From the NCBI GenBank assembly GCA_018350325.1, contig JAEVLN010000017.1, forward strand, positions 62,001 through 126,000: a stretch of DNA of 64,000 nt. Reading direction: 5' to 3'. This document shows, piece by piece, positions 51,739-64,000 of the stretch. The translations under genes were made by a program, and so were the position numbers. The notes below the pieces were generated by a model. That model searched no databases and was not told where the DNA came from. It saw only the letters and a program-made list of their open reading frames with translations. This DNA comes from Globodera rostochiensis. Its lineage: Eukaryota > Nematoda > Chromadorea > Rhabditida > Heteroderidae. The first letter of the stretch is position 1; every line of letters starts with the position of its first letter.

Positions 51739-53416
51739 TTATGCCGATGGCGCCTTTTCTTTTATAAATCGAATTGCATCGTCGAGTTCTGTGGCACAAT
51801 TTGAATGCCCCATTTGGTAAGCGCGCAGAATCACATTTGGGTCAAACCTTTGCAGAGCATTTGCCGTCGAAACTCTAAAATTGCGTGAAGGTGCAAAACT
51901 TCAACTTTTTGCCTTAGGCTTAAAGAATAGCCATTTAAAGCCCAGGCTTAGAGAATAGCCATTTAAAGCCCAGGCTTAGAGAATAGCCATTTAAAGCCCA
52001 GGCTTAGAGAATAGCCATTTAAAGCCCAGGCTTAGAGAATAGCCATTTAAAGCCCAGGCTTAGAGAATAGCCATTTAAAGCCCAGGCTTAGAGAATAGCC
52101 ATTTAAAGCCCAGGCTTAGAGAATAGCCATTTAAAGCCCAGGCTTAGAGAATAGCCATTTAAAGCCCAGGCTTAGAGAATAGCCATTTAAAGCCCAGGCT
52201 TAGAGAATAGCCATTTAAAGCCCAGGCTTAGAGAATAGCCATTTAAAGCCCAAACTAATTAACGCACGCCACTGAAAAGGGAACGTTTGGGTCGTTCAGT
52301 CCGTGTCCGATGAAAATTGGGACGGCGGAATTGGCCATGTTCAGCTGTGGCCAAAGTGAGAGTCCGTTTTTATTTTGCTTATTAAGAGCACAGTACCCCC
52401 GGAATTTGACGGATTTGCGTTGGGAGAGAGTCTTTGGGGAGCAGAAATCCACTCTGAACAGTCAACGATGAGCGATCGATCAGAGTCTGGGTTTAAATTG
52501 TTAGTCACCAAGCAGAGAATCCCCCCGAGGGGCTCAGGGTAGGAAAGGCCGGAGTACAGTGCCACCGGTCCTCCCTGGGAGAAGCCGCCTCAAAGAGCGG
52601 TGAACGTTAAAAGCTTAAAAGCGTACAGAAAATTACCCAAAAATATTCGATTCGAAGGTATTCCGATGCCAATTTCGTAATCGATCAGTCCTGAAAGTAA
52701 ATCATTTAAATATGCTAAATTCACTTACGATGCGCATAATTTGTCACTGCGTTCAGTCCCTCCCGGTCTTCGTCCGCAGAAGGGTCGTCGAAGCCCCGAT
52801 GTTCGAACCTCAATTCGAAATTCGAATTCATTTGCTGAACATATCCATGCGCGTGCTTACCAAGCTGTCATTCCGCCCATTTCTCGGGCGTTTGGCACGA
52901 CAAACTTCAAATGCCTCAGATTGGGTTGGAAATTGCTGGAAGTAATTAATTAATGCTTTTAGAGGGAATTAATGTGCTGACCTTCGGAATAATTCCGCCC
53001 ATCCGTCTCCCTGGTCGCCCATTCCATGGAAAAATATTAGCTTAAAACCGTTCGTTATACCCGCACAAAAAGACTTTGTTTAATCGAGACGACGATTTTT
53101 CAAGCGCCAAAAAATTGAAAGCATTCGAATTCCATTGGCATTTACCGTGGCCGATTGTCGCCCAACAGAGGAAACCACCACCGGAGGACGGCTGATCACT
53201 TCGCTCTCGTCCTGCTGGGCATTCGGATAAAAGCCGGACGTTCCGAAGTTGGCCACATCGCCTTAGTGAACCAAATAATAGCGATTTTTGGTAAATATCC
53301 GACACAAAAGCACCTCCATCCGTTTCCCTGTCATTTCCATAAATTTGAGCTGACGAATAAACATTTATCAATGCGAGTGTCGGAATTAGACGGGGAAACA
53401 ACGAAAATTTGGACAT
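51739..53416 (-). CDS. Acyl-protein thioesterase / lysophospholipase (APT1/2 family)
   Basis: Alpha/beta hydrolase that removes palmitate from proteins or deacylates lysophospholipids. Exons joined by phase give LIFFHGMGDQGDGWAELF (about 53040), HLKFVVPNAREMGGMTAWFE (about 52920-52815), RGFDDPSADEDREGLNAVTN, GLIDYEIGIGIPSNRIFL, the nucleophile motif GGFSQGGPVALYSGLSYPEP (about 52590), SGFLLPKDSLP, and the acid-residue segment IFIGHGLNDPNVPF (about 52300). The last exon (51874-51739) carries the catalytic His in YQMGHSNCATELDDAIRFI. The Ser, Asp and His of the triad are all present. The ATG at 53416 gives a hydrophobic N-terminus (SLFPRLIPTLALINVYSSA), which would make it secreted; typical APTs are cytosolic, so this start or first exon is uncertain. 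The final intron is almost filled by a 28-bp repeat. Confidence 0.85.
51915..52256. repeat. 28-bp tandem repeat, about 12 copies, last intron of thioesterase gene
   Basis: Twelve near-identical head-to-tail copies of CCAGGCTTAGAGAATAGCCA plus TTTAAAGC (period 28). The host intron runs from about 51875 to 52267 (donor GTGCGT on the minus strand, acceptor TTTTAG), so the repeat makes up almost all of it. Confidence 0.95.
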
Positions 53417-53595
53417 TTAGCGGGAAAATCGGCGGAAAAGCAACTTTTTATGATTGGACTAAAAAGGAAAGGATTGGAGATGGACAACGAACAAAGACTC
53501 ATCATTTAAGAAGGTACTTTCCGCGCATTCTTTGTGTTCATCACCAGCAGATGAGAGGGAATAGCAGCCGGTGGTTTTTTGCAAATGATCAGTGA

Positions 53596-56229
53596 TCAGA
53601 TCGTTCGGTTGGCCAGGAACTGTCCGAACGCATAATCCATCTGTGGGCCACGCCATTGCGGAACCTGCGGCAAAGAAAAGAAAGGTGTGGGAAAATAAAT
53701 GGTAATTTTGGAAATGTTCAATTTGTCTATAACTTTTAATCCCCGCGGGCGATCGTGATGCAAAGATTCTAACAAATTAAAACATCAAATATTCAAAAAC
53801 TCTGTTGATGTCAAACAAAATGACGCACCACCAATTGATTACTTTACTCTAGGGTTGGCACCCCAACCCCCGTCCCCGACCTCGCAATTAGAGCATTTTC
53901 GGGGATTTCACCGACCCCCGACCCAATCCCCGACTCGGGGATAACATACACCCCTAAAGAGGTGCCGAAGACAGCGCTGTGATCGTGAGAAAATTGGAGT
54001 GCCAATCCTGCTTTATTCTGTTCATTCACCAACCATATGCCCAGCTCCTCGAACTGAAAACAAACAAAAATTCGATCCAAAATCATTTTAAATATATTTA
54101 ATGACAACAACCAAGCTTTATTTACCCGTTATGAACGTTAGCCCTTTTGCATATTGCGTTTTGAATCCGCCAATTTGCCCGTCAAAATGCCAAGGTTTCT
54201 TTCGGACGATCGGCTTAAAGATGAAAGTAAAAAGGTTATGTAAATGCTTCAACCTCCAGCCCGAGTTGAGCGGAGAATTGTTGTCCCTGCAGGAAGTTAC
54301 AGGCCATGTCCGTGTCTCCGTAGTACAACAAAACGCGCAACTTCGAATCGACGGCCTTTCGCACGAGGGAAGAAACATCGGCTGCAATTGAACATCGCCA
54401 AAAGGATGCCAAATAACCTACCGTATTGCATGCGGTAGACCATGTTAATCCAATCACTTAATTTTTTGGGTTTTATTTCAAATAATTTCATTGAAATATA
54501 GTCAAACAGAATTTGCGAGAAAATGCCAACTTGCAAATGTCCCAATCCGGCACAATTTCGGTTGGTGCAATGTGTAAAGCCTGCCGGACTGTATAACTAA
54601 ATTATATGGGGAACAGAGACAAATGATACCCGAAGGGATGTTCAAATAATTTATGATGGACGTGTCTAAATGTGGCAATTTTAAATTGAAAAAGCCGTTC
54701 CCTCCCGCCGTTTACCATCGAGGCACGGCACATCCGAGTAAAATCTCCGTCCGTCCGAACTCATCGACACTCCATTCCTCCCGGCACCGCTCTTAACCGG
54801 TGTATTAACAAAGCAACAATTCAGAGTCACTTCGTTAAAGCCGAAATGCCAACGATGCGACTTATTGGGGGAACTTTTGGCACGAAGGATTCCCCGCTTT
54901 ATGGCACGCATTTTTATGGAGTTCCTCTCGGACTTTGTATCTTTACAAAAAGTCAATCAGCCAATCGCATTCCAAATCCCACCCACCGCACGGTCTGAAC
55001 AAGTCGTAAACGTTTAGGCCACCTTCCCAGCAAAACGTCACAATCTCTTCCACCTATCAACGACTTTCTTTCATTAAAATCCATTTGAATTTGACTACGG
55101 CACTTTTTTCCTGCATTCTCCACGCTGTGCCGACAAATCGCAGTCGTCTTCAATGTTACGGCCACAAAAATGTTAAAAATTCAGCAAAAAGTCCCACCGA
55201 AGCATCCGTTACAGCACTCTTTTTCGATATCTGTCCACTCCTTCTCCCCGACGAGGCCGTGCCCATACGCAAATCTGACGAGGGTATCGGTGTCCAGTGC
55301 CTGATTCACACATCCGTTGCCGATGGCCATGCCCTTCGTGGGAATCAGACAAACATTTTGTTGACCCCCCCCCGTCCCCCCCACCCCCCAAATTCACCTC
55401 TAAATTGACCGGGAACTTTTTAAGTCCTTCCAAAATTCGTCCCACTAATGTCGGCACGTAAATGCCGCCGTAGGACTCGCCGGCAATAAACACACGATTG
55501 AGGCGAAATGCGGGGAATTTGAGAAAGAACTGCTTGAAGGCCTCGTAATTTTCCGTGGACGTCTAAACAATGGTCGACGAGTTTTTCAAGCCATAAAAGA
55601 AAAAGGCCTAACAAATAAATAACCGAATCATCGCTGGGAAACCCAGAGAAGCCATCGGATGAATAAGAAAAGCCCACTCCGACCGGCGACTCGATGTACA
55701 CAATCTAATGGTTAAAAGGCAATCAATTGTTTGTTAGCTTCATCCCAGCGGCGACCGATGCGTTTTTGTTCCACGAATTCCGATTCTGACGAAGTGTCTG
55801 TCCGTCCGGGTTCACCTGGTAGGGACCCATTTCGTTGAGCAACCCGTCCAGCGAGGAGCAGCCGGGGCCCCCGTTGAACCAAAATACCTCAAAATTGGGA
55901 CGGATGGGCGGGGGGGGGGGGGGGGGGGAGGGATTGGAGAGATTCATTGGAGTTGGTGGACTCGACTAACCAACGGGTCGCTGTTCGGATTGTTTTGTGA
56001 GGTGACGAACCAATAATGGAGGAAATGGGTCCTCGCCGTCTTCAAATACCCTTCAAAAGTTAATTCAGCAAAAGTCAACGAACCCATTTATTGGAGGTTT
56101 ACCCGAATAATGTTTGAAGTTCGGATCGAAGCTGAGGCCGGGCAAGGAGTGAATTGCGTCTTCACTTTCAGCCCAAGTCAGCCAACGAAATGATAATGAG
56201 AGCAAAGTGAGTAAAGTCCGCATTAGCAT
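53596..56229 (-). CDS. Secreted serine carboxypeptidase (peptidase family S10)
   Basis: Lysosomal or secreted carboxypeptidase, cathepsin A-like. The ATG at 56229 gives a signal peptide ([20 protein letters not shown]), then [18 protein letters not shown]. Motifs in order: [20 protein letters not shown] (about 55880), [18 protein letters not shown] (about 55690), the nucleophile motif [12 protein letters not shown] (about 55485), VPCLDG (about 54740), [20 protein letters not shown] (about 54580), the acid motif [17 protein letters not shown] (about 54330), and GAGHM (about 54040) encoded on a tiny exon of about 20 bp. The last exon reads [20 protein letters not shown] and stops at 53596-53598. 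All catalytic residues are present. It lies 180 bp upstream of the thioesterase start on the same strand. A poly-C run (minus sense) lies in an intron near 55915. Confidence 0.92.
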
Positions 56230-56798
56230 TTTTGGGAATTTGAGAATTTTGGATTGGACGAAAAAGAAACGAAAGCACCCGGGGGGGGGGGGGAGACGGC
56301 CTCTTATCAGAAACAGAATGGGAGACGGAGGGCAAAACAATGCATAAAATTGATCGCACTACAAATGCTTAACGAAATTGGTAAAAATGAAACAATGGGA
56401 CTTTTAAAAAGATGACAAATCACTTTTTAAGTTAAACCATTTTTGACAAATAAAAGAATTTAACTATAAAAATTATTTTTGTTTAAAAGTAATTTTATGG
56501 ATTAATTTGGGCGTCTCAAACCCCCCCCCCCCTCCACGGCGTTTTCGGACGGATTCGGGCATGATCAAAAACTCGGCTCTAAATTTTATGCTGCAATGAC
56601 TATTATAAGCCGAGTGCCTTCTCGAAGTTCGCACTGAGCCAGCGAACAAAAAGCACTCAAATAATTAAAAGGAAAGGAATTAAAACCAAAATTTCCCATC
56701 CCAAAATGAAAAATTTTAAATGAAAATAAATGCACAAACAAATCAAATCAACAATAAGCCCAAAGGAGATCGGCTGATTGGCATGTCATTTTTCTGCG
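56230..56798. other. Intergenic region between RUVBL1 and the carboxypeptidase gene
   Basis: About 570 bp containing the 3' UTR of the RUVBL1 gene and the 5' flank of the carboxypeptidase. Poly-G is near 56280 and poly-C near 56520. No gene seen. Confidence 0.6.
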
Positions 56799-59133
<2,335 letters not shown>

Positions 59134-60291
59134 TTATTACGAATTTAGATTATTATTTGCCTTTAGAAAATGTGAACAACAAATGGAGGAAAATCGGTTC
59201 AGTCATAAATATTTAAGCAAAATGGCGATAGATGCCAGAATAAATTATGATGGACAAAGTTTCTCCGAATTTTTTATGGGACGTTGCCAAGGTGCTATGT
59301 AATCTCGACAGTGACTGATTTCGACAGTGACTGAATTCGACAGTGAACTATTTCACCTCCTTTTGATCTTTTTCAGACTTTTTCGACAGTGACAGATTTC
59401 GACACTAGACGATTTCGACAGTTAGATAACTATTTTACCACTTCATTAACCTTTTTCAGCTCCTTCGACAGAGTGGATTTCGACAGTAGTTCGAAATTTA
59501 AAAAAAGATACAACACTTAACTCATCTCAGAATTGTTGCTTAATCATAAGGTCGGATTCGCTACGACCGCGAAAACCCCTAAAACACCTTTTTAGCGACT
59601 TTGAAAAAACAAATTTATACAAAAACATAGATCTTGAAATCATAGACTAGATGATCTCTTATGATAAATCCAGTTGTCTTATTCGTGATCAGTGACCCCA
59701 ATAACCCCCGAATACACTTAAAGAATTGAATAAAACCCTCAAATTCCGCTCATAAATGGCGAATGGTCCCAAAAAAAACGAATCGGGTCAAAAACGAATA
59801 GGGTATTTACCGGCGGGACCCGACTCCCGTGGAATCGCCCCCGGTGAATTTCGAACTCCCGTTTCCGCTCCCGGAATTTTTTTATGAGCTCCTTGTGGGA
59901 ACACAGGGTTATCAACTTTTAGGCGGCACCTTCTGACGGGACCATGACTGAGAAAATACATGCGCGTTCGAAATGAGGTGGTGAACTAGTTAACTGTCGA
60001 AATCGTCTAGTGTCGAAATCTGTCACTGTCGAAAAAGTCTGAAAAAGATCAAAAGGAGGTGAAATAGGTAGTTCACTGTCGAAATCAGTCACTGTCGAAT
60101 TTTCCTGGCACCGTTGCCAACCAGGTTGGGATGAAGAAAGTTATGGCTCCTCAGTTTGCAAAACGGGTAATAGTTTAGTTTATAGCCCCTGTTTTCTGAG
60201 TTTTACTATTTATATAAAAAGAAAAGCATTTAATTGCTAACTACGGAATTCGTCTGATATAAAGTTTTGTTTTTAGAAATTCATAAAATAA
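59134..60291. other. Bidirectional intergenic region; small split exon-like segment
   Basis: Lies between the divergent starts of RUVBL1 (minus) and the small membrane protein gene (plus). Besides the 822-bp element it holds a plus-strand open segment that begins MMDKVSPNFLWDVA before the element (from about 59249) and resumes NQVGMKKVMAPQFAKR after it (to about 60166), followed by GTAATA, a good donor. After splicing to the acceptor at about 60276 this frame ends within a few codons, so it may be a 5' UTR exon with an upstream frame rather than part of the protein. Confidence 0.4.
59291..60112. mobile_element. 822-bp DNA element with about 120-bp inverted ends, TSD GTTGCCAA
   Basis: Starts GGTGCTATGTAATCTCGACA and ends with GCACC. 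The two ends are reverse complements over about 120 bp, built of repeated CGACAGTGACTGATTTCGAC motifs, including AAGGAGGTGAAATAG-type text on both sides. Exact 8-bp direct repeats GTTGCCAA flank it (59283-59290 and 60113-60120). The inside (about 59430-59985) shows no transposase. Superfamily is uncertain: 8-bp duplications suit hAT or P, but the GG ends are not typical of either. It interrupts an open plus-strand segment. Confidence 0.8.
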
Positions 60292-61052
60292 ATGGTTATT
60301 GTTTATCGACCGTACGTCAGTCGGTGGCGTCGCGCCTGGACTGTTATCAAAGCAAAACCTCCTTTTTGGATCAAACACTACCCCGAATTCTTCTACGGCT
60401 GGTGCATGGTGTTAACGGTCGGGACCATCTCTTTTGGCACCAAGTTCTACTTTGCTGGGTGGCCCAATTACTACGGATGTGGCTGGTCAAGTGAGTTCTT
60501 TCTACCTGTGCTCAATATTAGTTTTTAAGGATTTTTTGAAATTGCTTTATAATATTTAACTGATTTAGTCTGTAAAAGTTGGATGTTTGTCTTCGAAAAC
60601 TTACAATTAGTAGAGCTACCAAAAAGCAAAAGCTAAGCAATTGAATAAATTCAAAAAAGTTATGGCCAGTAAAGCTTAATTTGATTTCTTTTGCTGTAAA
60701 TTTTTTCATATGTCCAATCGCTTAGCTTTTGATTGTTGACAGCTTCTGCTAATTGTAAACCTTCGAATGATACCAAAAATCTTTGATTTAGCTGACTTTG
60801 AAAAAAAGTTATAGGGAAAAAGTAGCGAGTTGGGTGTGATCCTTTTAGACAAGCCTTACTATCGTGAGTACTTCGAGGTGCGTCGTCCCAACGACCCGGC
60901 GGTTCTCAAATGGCGTCTTCCCGAGGTTTTAAAAAACTATTTGTTTTAGTTAATTTTGTTTTTAGGAATATCCGGCGGACTTTGTTACCAACCGCCAGGG
61001 CAATCGGTTCCCTACGACCGGAGCCAAACATTACGCTTGGGACGTAAAATAA
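60292..61052 (+). CDS. Small single-pass membrane protein, 120 residues, unidentified
   Basis: Three exons (60292-60490, 60849-60925, 60966-61052) join in phase to 120 residues. The N-terminus is basic (MVIVYRPYVSRWRRAWTVIK), one hydrophobic segment follows (FFYGWCMVLTVGTISFGTKF), then a conserved-looking polar part with PNYYGCGWS, NKPYYREYFEVRRPNDPAVL, EEYPADFVTNRQGNRFPTTG and the end HYAWDVK. Size, basic start and a single helix resemble accessory subunits of mitochondrial respiratory complexes, but I cannot match a specific one; that idea is inference. The first intron contains a hairpin repeat related to the element at 25352. Confidence 0.65.
60555..60830. mobile_element. Diverged hairpin repeat related to the 25352 palindrome
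   Basis: The right part (CTTCGAATGATACCAAAAAT, then TGATTTAGCTGACTTTGAAA and AAGTTATAG) resembles the right arm of the palindrome at 25352-25801 (TTTCGAATGATACCAATTAT, GGTTTAGTTGACTTTGAACT, AAGTTATAACG). The left part (GTCTTCGAAAACTTACAATT and AGCAAAAGCTAAG) is its imperfect reverse complement. No clear target duplication. It lies in intron 1 of the small membrane protein gene. Confidence 0.5.
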
Positions 61053-61931
61053 ATAGGTCAAGGTTGACGGACAAATCAATGTATCCAATCGTAAAATGTC
61101 TTTGGATTAGGATTTCTTCAATGACTAAAGCTTTGTTAAATATAAGCGATCCATAATCCTGCTCGTCAATGTATTCAAACGTAAAAACAAACATAAATCG
61201 CAAATGACTTTAATTCCCTTAACCCCTACAATGATCACCCTATGATTTAGTCAACGTTTGGTCAGTTAATCAACAATTAAGTTTTCCAAAATAGAGGGAT
61301 TTGGTAGTTAAGAATGATGGGACAGAGTTTCGGCGGGCATGATCAATTAATAAAGGATGATGGTAGTTCGATCCAAATAACATTCCATTCTTGCGCTCAA
61401 ATCCTCTGAAAGTCTGTGTATCCAGGAGTTAGTCCCACCAATTCTGAAAGTTAAGAACGGTTCATATGAAAGCTTTCAGAGTAATCCTGCAGAATGGATA
61501 TCCCTGATTCTTTTTTTTTTTGTGTTATTGTTTAAAACTTTTATTGGGGTGCTGATCACGAATCAGATTCAAATCATTGATCTTGTCTAAAATTCTTCAT
61601 CAAGTAATTAATCTTCGGCAATAGTGAAGTTGCCCCCCCCCATTTTCAAAAAAACGAACAACCAAACGAATTAATATGGCTTTTTAGACGCGCCAACAAA
61701 AACAGCCACGGAACACCGACTAAGCCAAAACACCACAAAATACCAAAACAAAATAAAAAATTTTTCAAAGTCGATAAAAAGATTTTACTTATAAATTAGG
61801 GGTATTCAAGGGCGTAAAATCCGAATCTGAACTCCATTTAGCCTTCTAAATCCCGGACTGTGGGGCAGCGTGAAGATCAGATTCGGATTCTACGCCCCCA
61901 AAAACCAATTGGAACACCTTTTTACGAATTT
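61053..61931. other. Convergent intergenic region, no gene seen
   Basis: Between the stop of the small plus-strand gene and the stop of the minus-strand helicase. A short inverted pair is visible: GGCGTAAAATCCGAATCTGA (about 61812) and TCAGATTCGGATTCTACGCC (about 61878), a hairpin of about 90 bp overall. Poly-T lies at about 61510 and poly-C at about 61635. No coding sequence recognised. Confidence 0.5.

Positions 61932-64000
<2,069 letters not shown>

Noticed and set aside
61321..61400. tRNA-like B-box text (AGTTCGATCC)
   Set aside because: No matching acceptor stem, A box or cloverleaf could be drawn around it.

Overview
The window is eukaryotic nuclear DNA from a nematode. Most introns are short (about 40-60 bp) and AT-rich, exons are GC-richer, and the gene content is worm-like: an astacin with EGF, CUB and TSP1 domains of the NAS-36/37 type, a PAN/ZP epidermal matrix protein, and a Fat-like cadherin. 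GC-AG introns and abundant poly-G/poly-C tracts would suit a tylenchid such as a cyst nematode, but that placement is inference. Gene models were assembled by hand from reading frames, splice signals and remembered family motifs. Outer boundaries are firmer than every internal junction.

Layout. 1-17249 (-): 3' part of a giant Fat-like protocadherin (EGF, LamG, EGF, then a long run of cadherin repeats up to a signal sequence), with its transmembrane and cytoplasmic parts beyond the left edge. 17250-25989: a gene-poor region with a 59-bp minisatellite, many homopolymer G/C tracts and two fold-back elements. 25990-30284 (+): mitochondrial m-AAA protease (AFG3L2 type) whose introns carry several DNA-transposon relics. 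31334-35600 (+): PAN/ZP transmembrane protein. 36194-37160 (-): unidentified type II-like membrane protein with a coiled coil. 38362-41565 (-): secreted astacin. 41566-45059: mostly non-coding, with two weak gene candidates. 45060-51197 (+): exosome nuclease DIS3. 51739-59133 (-): three same-strand genes, transcribed in the order RUVBL1, serine carboxypeptidase, acyl-protein thioesterase. 60292-61052 (+): a 120-residue membrane protein. 61932-64000 (-): DDX3/LAF-1-type DEAD-box helicase, cut by the right edge.

The genes do not form one pathway. Housekeeping genes (RNA decay, mitochondrial proteolysis, chromatin AAA+, translation helicase) are interleaved with cuticle/epidermis genes. No new multi-gene system was found. 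The best unexplained material is the repeat and mobile-element content: three complete copies of a hAT-like non-autonomous family with exact 8-bp target duplications and a conserved internal stem-loop, a 53-bp micro-element, a 450-bp near-perfect palindrome with a 10-bp duplication, an 822-bp element that splits an open exon-like sequence, and a homopolymer-bearing repeat inside the astacin propeptide.
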